64,000 nt of DNA from CBFDBF01 sp050293315 (GCA_050293315.1 JBNKMS010000018.1:1-64000), one strand, 5' to 3'. Counted from the stretch's first letter, positions 8,458-18,402 are shown. Notes: generated by a model from the letters alone, not told the origin. Numbers and translations: made by a program.

Positions 8458-9627
8458 TTAACCCTCTGCCTTTACCAGGGCCACAACCTTCTCGGCCGCC
8501 TCGTTCAAATCCGCTGCTGTAGTAATCGCCAGACCGCTATTGGCCAGGATCTCCAGCCCCTGTGGCGCGTTGGTGCCCTCCAGGCGTACCACCAGAGGCA
8601 CCTTGATGTCGACCTCCTTGACTGCGGCGATGATGCCCTCGGCAATTAGATCACAGCGAACGATGCCACCGAAGATGTTAACCAGGACCCCTTCGACCTT
8701 CTCATCCGAGAGGATCAACTTGAAGGCCTCGGCCACACGCTCAGCAGTGGTACCGCCACCCACATCCAGGAAGTTGGCAGGGGTGCCGCCCTTGAGCTGC
8801 ACCAGGTCCATAGTGGCCATGGCCAGACCGGCGCCATTTACCATGCAGCCAATGTTGCCATCCAGGGTGATGTAGTTGAGGTCATGTTCTGCGGCAGCCG
8901 CCTCCCGTGGGTCCTCCTGGCTAATGTCCCGCATTGCCAGAATCTCCGGCTGACGATAGGTGGCGTTGCCGTCGATATTTATTTTCGCATCCAGCGCAAT
9001 CAGATTGCCCGCCTCGGTTACCACCAGAGGGTTGATCTCTACCAAGCTAGCGTCGCTGTGGGTAAACAGAATGTAGAGCCCGTGCATGAATTTCTGGAAC
9101 TCCCGAATCTGGCCTCCTTCAAGCCCCAGGGCAAAGGCCAATTTACGCGCCTGGTAGCCCTGCAGGCCAGCGGCTGGATCCACCGTGATGGTATGGATCT
9201 GCTCCGGGGTCTCCTCTGCCACCTCCTCAATATTCATACCGCCAGCTGGAGAGGCCATGAATAGAACACGGCGAGTAGCGCGATCCACCAGTACGCTAAG
9301 GTATAGCTCACGAGCGATAGCGGTGGGCTCTTCAACCAGCACCATATTAATAGGCAGGCCAGGCTCCCCTGTCTGTTTGGTTACCAGCATGCTGCCGAGT
9401 AGTCTTTCCGCTTCTGTCTCTACCTGGTCCAGGCTGTCGACCAAGACTACGCCACCGACCTTACCACGGCCACCAGCATGTACCTGCGCCTTCACCACCC
9501 AGCGATCACCGCCCAGAGACTGTGCCGCCTTGCGCGCCTCAGACACGGAAGAGGCGGGATGGCCCTGCGATACCGGGATACCATACTTCTCGAACAGCTG
9601 TTTTGATTGATATTCGTGTAAATTCAT
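8458..9627 (-). CDS. sucC: Succinyl-CoA synthetase beta subunit
   Basis: The nucleotide-binding subunit of succinyl-CoA synthetase, 389 aa. An N-terminal ATP-grasp domain begins MNLHEYQSKQLFEKYGIPV, and the C-terminal ligase domain holds GGIVRCDLIAEGI. First gene of sucC-sucD-nadE. The rest of the sucAB/lpd cluster is absent here. The promoter should lie in 9628-9712, shared with the divergent gene at 9713; I could not pick clear -35/-10 boxes. Confidence 0.96.
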   Translation of the reverse strand: MNLHEYQSKQLFEKYGIPVSQGHPASSVSEARKAAQSLGGDRWVVKAQVHAGGRGKVGGVVLVDSLDQVETEAERLLGSMLVTKQTGEPGLPINMVLVEEPTAIARELYLSVLVDRATRRVLFMASPAGGMNIEEVAEETPEQIHTITVDPAAGLQGYQARKLAFALGLEGGQIREFQKFMHGLYILFTHSDASLVEINPLVVTEAGNLIALDAKINIDGNATYRQPEILAMRDISQEDPREAAAAEHDLNYITLDGNIGCMVNGAGLAMATMDLVQLKGGTPANFLDVGGGTTAERVAEAFKLILSDEKVEGVLVNIFGGIVRCDLIAEGIIAAVKEVDIKVPLVVRLEGTNAPQGLEILANSGLAITTAADLNEAAEKVVALVKAEG

Positions 9628-9712
9628 CTTTGCTGTAACCTGTTAGCCCAAAAAAGGGGTATTATTTTCTAAATTCAGCAAATACGCAAAATTTTGGAGA
9701 ATCCCCTGCGTA

Positions 9713-9946
9713 ATGGTCATACGAGTACTACTATTGGGAATAGCCATCTGGCTGCTTTTTCTGAGTGCAAAGCGATTGTTGCGTAGACTAAGATCCCGGC
9801 AGGCTGGAGGCCCGCCCCCGGCGACTTCTGAAGTGAATATGGTCTCTTGCCACCACTGTGGTCTGCACCTACCTCATGACGAGGCATTGAAGAGGAATTC
9901 TCACTACTACTGTTGTAGCGAACATATGCAGGCGGATAATGTATAA
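9713..9946 (+). CDS. PP0621-family small membrane zinc-ribbon protein
   Basis: 77 aa: one N-terminal membrane helix (VIRVLLLGIAIWLLFL), a basic stretch, then a short metal-binding-like module with CHHCGLHLP and a second CCSEH pair. This matches the PP0621 family, often found just upstream of pilS. Its stop overlaps the pilS start by 8 bases (9939-9946), so it is co-translated with the sensor kinase. Function is unknown; a link to pilus regulation is inferred only from position. Confidence 0.75.
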   Translation: MVIRVLLLGIAIWLLFLSAKRLLRRLRSRQAGGPPPATSEVNMVSCHHCGLHLPHDEALKRNSHYYCCSEHMQADNV

Positions 9947-11564
9947 CCAGGATGAAGAGAATCAAGCGGCTCCCACAGGCCACCCAAACACCCACAATTG
10001 GAGAATGTTGTGGTATTTTTTCAGCTATCGGCTGATCATCTCCACCCTGCTACTGGTTATCTTCTACAGCGATTTGGGCCGTGCCCTAATTGGTCATAAT
10101 AATCCACTGCTGTTCGCCGTGGCCGGGCTAGGCTATTTCATTACTAACCTAGCCAGCGGTATTTCACTCTACCTGCGACACTCCGATAATCAGCAACACG
10201 CCTACCTGATGGTGTTTATCGATATCATAGCTATCACCCTTATGATGCATGCCAGCGGTGGTGTCACTACCGGTCTCGGTATGTTGTTGGTGATCTCTAT
10301 AGCATTTGGCAGCGCTATTATCAGGAATCGTGCCGCCCTCGCGTTTGCCGCTATCGCCTCACTCTCTGTTCTGGCGGAGCAGATCTATAGTCAGCTCTAC
10401 CATATATTTCCCAGCACCTCATATACCCATGCTGGAATGTTGGGTGCAAGCTTTTTCGTCATAGCTATTCTCACCGATGCCCTCTCCAATCGGCTGTATG
10501 AATCGGAGCGACTGGCCAGCCAGCGCGGCCTGGATCTGGCAAATCTGGAGCAACTCAACGACTATGTGATTCAGCATATGCAGGCGGGGGTCATAGTGGT
10601 AGATGACCATGCAAACATCAGGCTATTGAATGATGCCGCCTGGCACCTGCTGGATATGCCTGATGCCAAGGCAGGAGAACCACTGGAGCGGGCCTCTCAC
10701 GCCCTTAAAAAACAGCTACTTCTGTGGATGAACGGGAAGGAATATCCCCTCTCTTTCCGCTCAGCACCCGGCGGACGTGAACTACAGACCAAATTCACCA
10801 GTCTGGGCCAAGGAGAGCAGGCTGGAACCATGATCCTGATAGAGGATGCCGGCAGTGTGACCCAACGGGCCCAGGAGATGAAACTGAGTTCTCTCGGCCG
10901 CCTGACTGCCAGTATCGCGCACGAGATTCGCAACCCTCTTGGGGCCATCAGCCACGCCGAGCAGCTGTTACGGGAGTCCCCCAACATCGACCCCTCGGAT
11001 CGAAAGCTAACCGGAATAATCCGTACCAATTCCGGCCGAGTCAATGCGATTATTGAGAACGTCCTGCAACTCTCACGTAGGCAACCATCTCGTCCTGAAA
11101 AGATTCTGCTAAAGGATTTTATAGAAAAATTTATAGCTGAATTTCGGACCACACACTCCCTCCCGGAAAAAGCACTGCGGACGCAAATCCGGCCGGAGGA
11201 CACCACTGTACATGTAGATCCAGGTCAACTGCGGCAGATACTCTCGAATCTGTGTGACAACTCGATACATCACTACTTTGACCGCACGCCAGATAGACTA
11301 CGCATCCGCATAGGTGGCGGAGTCACCCTGGAGTCAGGAGGTCCGTTTCTGGAGATTATAGATAATGGGCCTGGGATCAAACCAGACGTCGCCCGGCAGA
11401 TGTTTGAGCCATTCTTTACTACCCGCAACGCCGGCAGCGGCCTGGGACTATATATAGCCAAGGAGTTGTGTGAGGCCAACCGTCTGAATCTGAAACACAT
11501 CTCTCCACCGATGGGAGGTTGCGGTTTCAGGATCAGCTTCCCGACACTCTCCAGAACGGGGTAG
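9939..11564 (+). CDS. pilS: Sensor histidine kinase PilS
   Basis: The membrane kinase of the PilS-PilR pair that controls type IV pilin transcription with sigma-54. 541 aa: several N-terminal membrane helices (about 20-190), a PAS-like linker (around LEQLNDYVIQHMQAGVIVVD), a dimerisation domain with SIAHEIRNPLGAIS (phosphorylated His near 327), and a HATPase domain with DNGPGIKPD and GLGLYIAKEL. Followed 31 bases later by pilR. No pilA lies in the window, so its target is elsewhere. Confidence 0.92.
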   Translation: MYNQDEENQAAPTGHPNTHNWRMLWYFFSYRLIISTLLLVIFYSDLGRALIGHNNPLLFAVAGLGYFITNLASGISLYLRHSDNQQHAYLMVFIDIIAITLMMHASGGVTTGLGMLLVISIAFGSAIIRNRAALAFAAIASLSVLAEQIYSQLYHIFPSTSYTHAGMLGASFFVIAILTDALSNRLYESERLASQRGLDLANLEQLNDYVIQHMQAGVIVVDDHANIRLLNDAAWHLLDMPDAKAGEPLERASHALKKQLLLWMNGKEYPLSFRSAPGGRELQTKFTSLGQGEQAGTMILIEDAGSVTQRAQEMKLSSLGRLTASIAHEIRNPLGAISHAEQLLRESPNIDPSDRKLTGIIRTNSGRVNAIIENVLQLSRRQPSRPEKILLKDFIEKFIAEFRTTHSLPEKALRTQIRPEDTTVHVDPGQLRQILSNLCDNSIHHYFDRTPDRLRIRIGGGVTLESGGPFLEIIDNGPGIKPDVARQMFEPFFTTRNAGSGLGLYIAKELCEANRLNLKHISPPMGGCGFRISFPTLSRTG

Positions 11565-11595
11565 AATAGAGCGTCAGCTATTGATACAGAGTCCC

Positions 11596-12945
11596 ATGAA
11601 CAGACCCCTTGCACTTATCATTGATGATGAACCAGATATCCGGGAGCTGCTGGAGATTACCCTTGGCCGTATGGATATCGACACCCTGGCGGCCGATGAT
11701 CTGGCCTCTGCCAGAAAGCTGTTATCAAAAAATGAGTTTGATCTCTGCCTTACAGATATGCGCCTACCGGATGGTGATGGTATCGACCTGGTCAAGGAGA
11801 TTGGCAAGATATACCCCCAACTGCCGGTGGCGGTCATTACAGCCCATGGCAATGTAGAGAGCGCTACCCAGGCGTTGAAGGCCGGGGCCTTTGACTTTGT
11901 CTCAAAGCCGGTCGACCTCAAGATCCTGAGGCAGTTGGTCACAACAGCGCTAAAACTACGCAATAACAAGGCTACAACACCCACCGATGGCCCCACCACC
12001 AAGAACGGGCGCACCCTGCAGCTATTGGGTAAATCCAGCGCCATTGAAGAGATTCGCAAGATGATAGCGAAACTGGCCCGCAGCCAGGCTCCGGTCTATA
12101 TCAGCGGTGAATCCGGGACCGGCAAGGAGTTGGCCGCACGCCTGATCCACCAGCAAGGGCCACGGGCAGACCAACCATTTGTGGCGGTGAACTGTGGTGC
12201 TATCCCCAGAGAGCTGATGGAGAGCGAGTTTTTCGGCCACAAGAAAGGCAGTTTCACCGGCGCCATAGCCGACAAAGATGGGCTATTTCAGATGGCCGAT
12301 GGTGGCGTACTTTTTCTGGATGAGGTGGCCGATCTGCCAATGGAGATGCAGGTAAAACTTCTGCGCGCCATCCAGGAGAAAGCAATTCGACCTGTCGGTG
12401 GACAACACGAGGTGACCGTAGATGTACGAATCATCAGCGCCACCCACCAGGACCTATCAATACTGGTAGAAAACAAGGAGTTTAGACAAGATCTGTTTTA
12501 CCGCATAAACGTGATTGAACTAAATATCCCTCCGCTACGGGAGCGGCGCAAGGATATTCCGGTGCTGGTAGACGATATTCTATCCAGATTGGCACAAGAG
12601 AATGGTATAGCCAAACCGCGCCTTGAGCGTGATGCCCTGGAGCAGCTATACAAACATCCACTACTAGGTAACGTGCGGGAGTTAGAGAACATCCTGGAGC
12701 GGGCAGTAACCATGTGCGACAACGACAAGATTGGGGTAGACGAGTTGCTGCTACCAACACCGTCCACAGAAGAGATGCCGGTTGATGCCGGGTTACCTCT
12801 GGAGGAGTATCTGGAACAGATCGAACGCCAAAAGATTGAACAGGCACTGGAAGAGACCCGCTGGAATCGCACTGCTGCCGCAAAGAAGCTGGGACTCAGC
12901 TTCCGCGCCCTACGCTATCGTCTTAACAAGCTGGGAATCGATTAA
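11596..12945 (+). CDS. pilR: Sigma-54 response regulator PilR
   Basis: An enhancer-binding activator of pilin genes, 449 aa from the ATG at 11596 (an in-frame TTG five codons earlier is less likely). It has a receiver domain with Asp10/Asp11 and phosphoacceptor Asp54 (LTDMRLPDG), an AAA+ domain with Walker A GESGTGKE, the sigma-54 contact loop GSFTGA and LFLDEVADLP, and a C-terminal Fis-type helix-turn-helix ending RYRLNKLGID. GSFTGA in place of GAFTGA is normal for PilR. The near-identity of the C-terminal stretch (EETRWNRTAAA) to Pseudomonas PilR supports the name. Confidence 0.94.
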   Translation: MNRPLALIIDDEPDIRELLEITLGRMDIDTLAADDLASARKLLSKNEFDLCLTDMRLPDGDGIDLVKEIGKIYPQLPVAVITAHGNVESATQALKAGAFDFVSKPVDLKILRQLVTTALKLRNNKATTPTDGPTTKNGRTLQLLGKSSAIEEIRKMIAKLARSQAPVYISGESGTGKELAARLIHQQGPRADQPFVAVNCGAIPRELMESEFFGHKKGSFTGAIADKDGLFQMADGGVLFLDEVADLPMEMQVKLLRAIQEKAIRPVGGQHEVTVDVRIISATHQDLSILVENKEFRQDLFYRINVIELNIPPLRERRKDIPVLVDDILSRLAQENGIAKPRLERDALEQLYKHPLLGNVRELENILERAVTMCDNDKIGVDELLLPTPSTEEMPVDAGLPLEEYLEQIERQKIEQALEETRWNRTAAAKKLGLSFRALRYRLNKLGID

Positions 12946-12985
12946 CTGACTGCTATATCCAGCACCTACTGAACCACGGACCTGA

Positions 12986-14710
12986 TTACCGCCGGCGCAA
13001 CGGACACTTGCTGCGGTCATACTCATCGCCAAGCGAGTCCCAGACATAATCCAGCGCCTGCTGAGTATAGGAAAAGAAGTGGTCCTCCCGCAGATATTCA
13101 ATCAGGCGGGTACGCCGGATAACATCCATAAATTGCTTCTTCATGCCGCATATCACCAGTTCAATATTACTGGCCTGTAGCCTCTCCGCCAGATGATGCA
13201 GTACCTCTTCTCCGGTAGCATCCAGTTGGTTGATGGCGGAGGCATCAACGATGATATAGCGCAGATCCGGCTTTGAGGCCATCTCCTCCAACACCTTATC
13301 TTCAAAATAACCGGCATTGGCAAAATAGAGAGAGCCGTCGAAGCGAATCAATGAGATCAGATCACTAGTTGGCAACGGATGTACCGATACGTCTCGCATT
13401 GTTCCATCCGGATAGCGTGATAACACCGCGATCCGGGGACGCATGGAACGGATTACAAACAACAGCAGTGAGAGCACGACACCGGTCAGGATGCCGCCCT
13501 CCAGATGCGGTGCCAGATAGAGGGTCAGAAAAAAGGTGACCAGCAATACCACGCCATCCTGTGGTTGCGCCTTCCAGGCATGAATTACCGGGGCCACTCT
13601 TATCAGGTTGATCACAACCAGAATCACAATAACACCCAGGGTTGCAGTAGGCAGGTGGTATAGCAGTGGGGTCAAAAACAGTAGTGTCATACCCACTATC
13701 GCACCGGTAACTATTGAAGAGAATCCGGTAACGGCCCCTACATCTATGTTAGCCGCAGAACAGGAGAAAGAGCCGGAGACTGGATAGCCCCCAAACATAC
13801 CGGATACCACGTTACTCAGCCCCTGCCCCACCAACTCCTGGTTGCTATCCAGACGCTGCCTGGTTTTGGCCGCCATCTCCTTAGATATGGCGATAGTCTC
13901 CATGAAGCCGATCATAGAGATCACAACCGCACTGGTCATGAGTTGCTTGATGATATCCATATTGAAGACCGGGATCTCGATACCAGGTAGGCCCTGTGGC
14001 AAAGCCCCAACTACCGCTCCACCGTTGGACTCGAAATCGGTCAGCCAGGAGATCAGGGTCGTCACTACCACCGCCACCAACACACCAGGCCACTTAGGGA
14101 AAAACCGCTTGAGGCCGACAATGATCACAATAGCAGTCATACTTATCGCGAGAGTGGGCAGGTGTGTATGTTCAATCGCGGCCAACAGCGTATTCTGGAC
14201 CGTCTCGAAGTGGTGTCCACCTTCAATCACATCTATACCAAACAGCTTACCTAACTGGGAGGTGGCAATAATCAGTGCGCTGGCACTGTTAAATCCAACT
14301 ACCACCGGATGCGACAGTAGATCTACCAGTACACCCAGGCGCAGTAGGCCGATTATCAGTTGAAACAGACCAACCAGGAGCGCCAATGTCATGGCATAAA
14401 TTAGATATCCCTCGGGGTTGGCCGAGGCCAGTGGCCCCAGCGCCGCTGCAGTCATTAGTGATACCACTGCCACCGGGCCGGTGGCCAGTTGACGTGATGA
14501 ACCAAAGAAAGAGGCCACCATTGGGGGCAGGAACGAGGCATAGAGACCAACATATGGCGGCAACCCGGCCAACTGCGCATATGCCATGGATTGAGGGATA
14601 AGTACCAGTGCGACAGTAACACCAGCTGTTATATCAGCCCGCCTGGTCTCGGCGTCACGTATTTGTCCGACCCATTCCAGAAATGGAACAAAACGCCCCG
14701 GTATACTCAT
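12986..14710 (-). CDS. SulP-family anion transporter with STAS domain
   Basis: An SLC26/SulP carrier of about 574 aa: a membrane domain of about 10-14 helices opening with the family signature (VALVLIPQSMAYAQLAGLPPYVGLYASF) and a cytoplasmic STAS domain (last ~110 residues, IIVDASAINQLDATG). Sulfate is the classic substrate, but SulP proteins also move bicarbonate, nitrate or organic acids, so the substrate is open. The start is unsure: the frame opens with GTG at 14800, but ATG at 14710 fits the family N-terminus (MSIPGRFVPFLEW). Neither has a clear ribosome-binding site. The first ~30 bases of the gap to nhaD would be 5' leader. Confidence 0.88.
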   Translation of the reverse strand: MSIPGRFVPFLEWVGQIRDAETRRADITAGVTVALVLIPQSMAYAQLAGLPPYVGLYASFLPPMVASFFGSSRQLATGPVAVVSLMTAAALGPLASANPEGYLIYAMTLALLVGLFQLIIGLLRLGVLVDLLSHPVVVGFNSASALIIATSQLGKLFGIDVIEGGHHFETVQNTLLAAIEHTHLPTLAISMTAIVIIVGLKRFFPKWPGVLVAVVVTTLISWLTDFESNGGAVVGALPQGLPGIEIPVFNMDIIKQLMTSAVVISMIGFMETIAISKEMAAKTRQRLDSNQELVGQGLSNVVSGMFGGYPVSGSFSCSAANIDVGAVTGFSSIVTGAIVGMTLLFLTPLLYHLPTATLGVIVILVVINLIRVAPVIHAWKAQPQDGVVLLVTFFLTLYLAPHLEGGILTGVVLSLLLFVIRSMRPRIAVLSRYPDGTMRDVSVHPLPTSDLISLIRFDGSLYFANAGYFEDKVLEEMASKPDLRYIIVDASAINQLDATGEEVLHHLAERLQASNIELVICGMKKQFMDVIRRTRLIEYLREDHFFSYTQQALDYVWDSLGDEYDRSKCPLRRR

Positions 14711-14830
14711 CAGAAGATCGACAATCCAAGCCACTGTCGTACCCCGTAATGCACTGTTGAATGAACCAAAAGGGAAAATAAGTATATCATTAATAACCAC
14801 TGTTAATGAATGGATATATCGAAAGACTTT

Positions 14831-14874
14831 CCAAACGGTACGCTTTTCGGCTACGCTTTGACCGTTTGGTTTTT
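14831..14874 (+). terminator. Hairpin with T-run in the nhaD leader
   Basis: A perfect 9-bp stem (CCAAACGGT with ACCGTTTGG) around a 21-base loop, followed by TTTTT. It sits between the divergent SulP and nhaD genes, about 155 bases before nhaD, where no plus-strand gene ends. It could be a leader attenuator for nhaD or a remnant repeat. The short open frame over it (14806-15015) is not convincing. Confidence 0.4.
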
Positions 14875-15028
14875 CTCCAGCCTGAAAGCGGGCAGGCGCG
14901 CAGAATAATCATGGATATAAAACGCGGTTTCCATATAATGATGCGCCGCTGCTCTATGGCCCTATCTCTTCCCAGAGGATATTTAAGATTGTGGGCGGAG
15001 GTGCGGGGCCGGTAATGATAATAAAGCT

Positions 15029-16489
15029 ATGGATAAAATACAGATGAATCTACGACCTCATTTGCTGCTCTCTCTTTTGCTGCTGCTTCCCGGCATGGCA
15101 TGTGCCTCTACCGCTGCTGTTGTCGACCACCCATCACTTACAGGGCACTGGGTAGGGATCGCCTCCCTCGCTGTTTTTGGTATCGCCTATCTGCTGGTGA
15201 TGGCAGAAGAGTTCACCAATATGCGCAAATCAAAGCCGGTGATGCTCGCCGCCGGTATCATCTGGGCACTCATAGCCATGGTTACACAGAGCATGGATGG
15301 ATTCGCCCAGGATGCTGCAGAAGTGGCGGTAAAACACAACCTGCTGGAGTACGCCGAGTTGATGCTATTCCTGTTGGTGGCAATGACCTATATAAACGCC
15401 ATGGATGAGCGCAACGTATTTGAGGCGCTCCGCGCCTGGTTGGTACGCAAAGGGCTCGGTTTTCGTCAGTTATTCTGGATCACCGGCATTCTCGCATTTA
15501 TGATATCGCCTGCAGCAGATAACCTGACCACTGCCCTGCTGATGTGCGCCGTGGTGATGGCTGTTGGTGGAGGCAATAACAAGTTTATTCTGCTGGCCTG
15601 TATCAATATAGTGGTAGCAGCCAATGCCGGTGGGGCCTTCAGCCCATTCGGAGATATCACCACCCTCATGGTTTGGCAGAAAGGGGTTGAGACTGCCAAT
15701 GGACCCGTCGATTTCTGGGCATTTTTCAATCTCTTTATTCCCTCTCTTGTGAACTGGCTGGTACCAGCAGCAATCATGGCGTTTGCCGTCCCGCATGAAC
15801 ATCCATCCAGTGTCGACGAAGCGATCGCTATGAAACGGGGTGCCAAACGGATCATTTTTCTATTCGCGCTCACCATCGCCACTGCGGTCAGCTTCCATAA
15901 CTTCCTGCATATGCCCCCGGTGATTGGCATGATGACCGGCCTAGCCTACCTGAAATTGTTTGGCTTTTTCCTGAGATATACCCAACATATCATGCTGAAC
16001 AAGGTGAGCGAGGATCAGGAACATGAGAGACAGATGGGTGATCCAGTTATATTCGACGTCTTCAGCAAGATCGCCCGGGCAGAGTGGGATACCCTGTTCT
16101 TCTTCTATGGCGTAGTACTCTGCGTCGGTGGCCTCGGCTTTATTGGCTACCTGGCCCTGGCTGCTGAGGTTATGTATGTGGATATGGGCCCCACAACCGC
16201 CAACGTGATCGTGGGTATACTATCTGCCATTGTGGATAATATTCCGGTGATGTTTGCCGTCCTCACCATGATGCCTGACATGTCTATGGGACAGTGGTTA
16301 CTGGTAACCCTAACTGCTGGAGTTGGAGGCTCTCTTCTATCTATCGGCTCTGCTGCCGGTGTTGCCCTGATGGGGCAGTCCCAGGGCAAGTACACCTTCT
16401 TTGGGCACCTGAAGTGGGCTCCGGTTATCGCCTTGGGCTATGCCGCATCTATCCTGACCCACCTCTGGATCAATACGAGTATCCTGTAG
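15029..16489 (+). CDS. nhaD: Na+/H+ antiporter NhaD
   Basis: Exports Na+ in exchange for H+ across the inner membrane. 486 aa, with a signal-like first helix (LLLSLLLLLPGMACAS) and then about 12 membrane helices. The NhaD hallmarks are ISPAADNLTTALLM and AANAGGAFSPFGDITTLMVWQ, holding the acidic and polar residues of the ion site. NhaD is typical of marine and halophilic bacteria. It is followed on the same strand by the BicA-like carrier, which the family suggests is Na+-coupled, so the two may work as a pair. Start at 15029 (ATG), with an alternative at 15044. Confidence 0.93.
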   Translation: MDKIQMNLRPHLLLSLLLLLPGMACASTAAVVDHPSLTGHWVGIASLAVFGIAYLLVMAEEFTNMRKSKPVMLAAGIIWALIAMVTQSMDGFAQDAAEVAVKHNLLEYAELMLFLLVAMTYINAMDERNVFEALRAWLVRKGLGFRQLFWITGILAFMISPAADNLTTALLMCAVVMAVGGGNNKFILLACINIVVAANAGGAFSPFGDITTLMVWQKGVETANGPVDFWAFFNLFIPSLVNWLVPAAIMAFAVPHEHPSSVDEAIAMKRGAKRIIFLFALTIATAVSFHNFLHMPPVIGMMTGLAYLKLFGFFLRYTQHIMLNKVSEDQEHERQMGDPVIFDVFSKIARAEWDTLFFFYGVVLCVGGLGFIGYLALAAEVMYVDMGPTTANVIVGILSAIVDNIPVMFAVLTMMPDMSMGQWLLVTLTAGVGGSLLSIGSAAGVALMGQSQGKYTFFGHLKWAPVIALGYAASILTHLWINTSIL

Positions 16490-16529
16490 GCCTGTTTAGG
16501 AGTAAGCGGCACCTGTTGTATAACGCCAT

Positions 16530-16580
16530 GACCGCCCCCTCCCCTTGTAAACAAGGGGGGGTCTGGAGGGTGGGTTTCGA
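16530..16580. repeat. CCCCTTG/CAAGGGG palindromic repeat between nhaD and the BicA-like gene
   Basis: A stem of CCCCTTG and CAAGGGG with loop TAAA lies at about 16541-16558 and is followed by GTCTGGAGGGTGGG, a common short intergenic repeat. It could end or weaken read-through from nhaD. A -10-like and AT-rich stretch at 16615-16680 before the next gene suggests a separate promoter there. Confidence 0.45.
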
Positions 16581-16686
16581 CCCTGACAACACCAAAAAAT
16601 CTTGCTGATAATTCATATATTATCGGCACATTGAATCGTGATAATTATGTTATGATTCCCCGCTTCATTTTTAGCGGTATCTTTAA

Positions 16687-18354
16687 ATGATCAAACATAT
16701 TAACGGCCTGCATTTCAACAATATTCGCGGTGATATCTATGGCGGGATAACGGCCGCTGTCGTCGCGCTTCCACTGGCTCTGGCTATGGGTGTATCCTCC
16801 GGTGCCGGACCCATTGCCGGCGTATATGGCGCCATACTTGTAGGTTTCTTTGCTGCAGTTTTTGGGGGTACGCCTGCTCAGGTATCTGGTCCAACTGGCC
16901 CCATGACTGTGGTCATGGCTGCAGTCCTTACCCAATACACCTCCATGTTTCCACAAGACCCTGCCCACGGCGCGGCCATAGCCTTTACCGTGGTAATAAT
17001 GGGCGGCCTGTTTCAGTTCATGTTTGGTGTCTTCAAGATTGGCAAATATATTGAGCTGGTCCCTCATCCAGTGGTGTCTGGGTTTATGAGCGGCATCGGT
17101 GTAATTATTATTATGCTGCAACTACCTCCACTGCTTGGATTTGCCGCCCAACCAGGTCCAATGGCATCAGTGCATGCATTGCCAAAGGCATTCGACCACA
17201 TGGTACTGGATGCCGTTATCCTGGGTCTTATCTCATTAGCCATCGTCTACTTTACGCCGCAGAGGGTTAACAAGCTTTTCCCAGCACCTCTAATGGCTCT
17301 GATTGTCGGCACCCTGACCTATGTCATATTTATGGCCGATGGCAGCGCCCCCATCCTCGGCGATGTCCCTACAGGCCTGCCGAAACTACATTTACCAACC
17401 TTTGAACTGGCCCTACTGCCAAAGATGATCAAGTCCGCACTTACACTGGCGGCGCTCGGCACTATCGACTCTCTGTTGACCTCTCTGGTTGCTGACAATT
17501 TGACCCGTACTTATCACAACTCTGACCGCGAACTGATCGGACAGGGTATCGGCAATACTATTGCCGGCTTTTTTGGCGGCCTCCCTGGTGCCGGTGCCAC
17601 CATGCGCACAGTAGTAAACGTTAAAGCGGGAGGCTCGACCCCAATCTCCGGCGCGCTGCATGCATTAGTACTGCTCTCTATTGTCCTGGGGGCCGGCGTT
17701 GTAGCTAAATTCATCCCGCATGCAGTACTGGCAGGAATATTGATCAAGGTTGGTACTGATATTATCGACTGGGACTATCTGAAACGACGGCAGATCGCAC
17801 CCAAGGCCGGACTAATCGTCATGGCGGTGGTATTTTTAATGACCGTCTTCGTCGATCTGATCATAGCCGTTGCCATCGGTATGACCATGGCCGGCATGAT
17901 CTTTATGAACCGCATGGTAGAGCTGCAGTTAAAAAGCATCACCACCATCCGAGAGGTAGATGAAGACACCCCCCTCTCCACCGATGAGGCTGCGATTATG
18001 GCAGAGGCGGAAGGTCGCATCCTGCTTTTCCACCTGGGCGGACCCATGAGCTTCGGCGCGGCCAAAAGTACGGCGCGGAGATTGGCCACGTTCGATGAGT
18101 ATGATGTTCTAATCCTGGAACTTACCGACGTCCCACAGGTAGATTTCACCTCAACCCGCGCCCTGTTCGATATGGTGAATGGCACTCAGGCGAGGGGACG
18201 CGAGGTGTTCATCGTTGGCTGCCATAAACCGGTATGCGATATGATGATAAAGCACGACATAATCGCCAATATACCGCCCGGCCATATGGTTGAAGAGCGC
18301 CTTGAGGCCCTTAATCTTGCCATGCGGATAATACGGGAGAAGAGAGAGGCGTAG
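16687..18354 (+). CDS. BicA-like SulP transporter (probable Na+-dependent bicarbonate carrier)
   Basis: A SulP-family protein of 555 aa. Its N-terminal third closely follows the pattern I remember for cyanobacterial BicA: RGDIYGGITAAVVALPLALA, GAILVGFFAAVFGGTP and GPTGPMTVVMAAV, with SVVADxLTR-like (LVADNLTRTYHNSDRELIGQ) and GAGATMRTVVN later. A STAS domain occupies the last ~120 residues (GRILLFHLGGPMSFGAAKS). BicA brings bicarbonate in with Na+. The neighbour NhaD, which maintains the Na+ gradient, supports this role. The substrate is inferred, not shown; sulfate is the main alternative. It is clearly a different subfamily from the SulP at 12986-14710. Confidence 0.8.
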   Translation: MIKHINGLHFNNIRGDIYGGITAAVVALPLALAMGVSSGAGPIAGVYGAILVGFFAAVFGGTPAQVSGPTGPMTVVMAAVLTQYTSMFPQDPAHGAAIAFTVVIMGGLFQFMFGVFKIGKYIELVPHPVVSGFMSGIGVIIIMLQLPPLLGFAAQPGPMASVHALPKAFDHMVLDAVILGLISLAIVYFTPQRVNKLFPAPLMALIVGTLTYVIFMADGSAPILGDVPTGLPKLHLPTFELALLPKMIKSALTLAALGTIDSLLTSLVADNLTRTYHNSDRELIGQGIGNTIAGFFGGLPGAGATMRTVVNVKAGGSTPISGALHALVLLSIVLGAGVVAKFIPHAVLAGILIKVGTDIIDWDYLKRRQIAPKAGLIVMAVVFLMTVFVDLIIAVAIGMTMAGMIFMNRMVELQLKSITTIREVDEDTPLSTDEAAIMAEAEGRILLFHLGGPMSFGAAKSTARRLATFDEYDVLILELTDVPQVDFTSTRALFDMVNGTQARGREVFIVGCHKPVCDMMIKHDIIANIPPGHMVEERLEALNLAMRIIREKREA

Positions 18355-18402
18355 CCAGGTTACAGGCTTAGTCTGGTCATTCAGTGGGTCGATTATCCAG
18401 CC

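Noticed and set aside
14806..15015. 69-aa frame upstream of nhaD
   Set aside because: Covers a hairpin with T-run, has no ribosome-binding site and no recognisable protein pattern.
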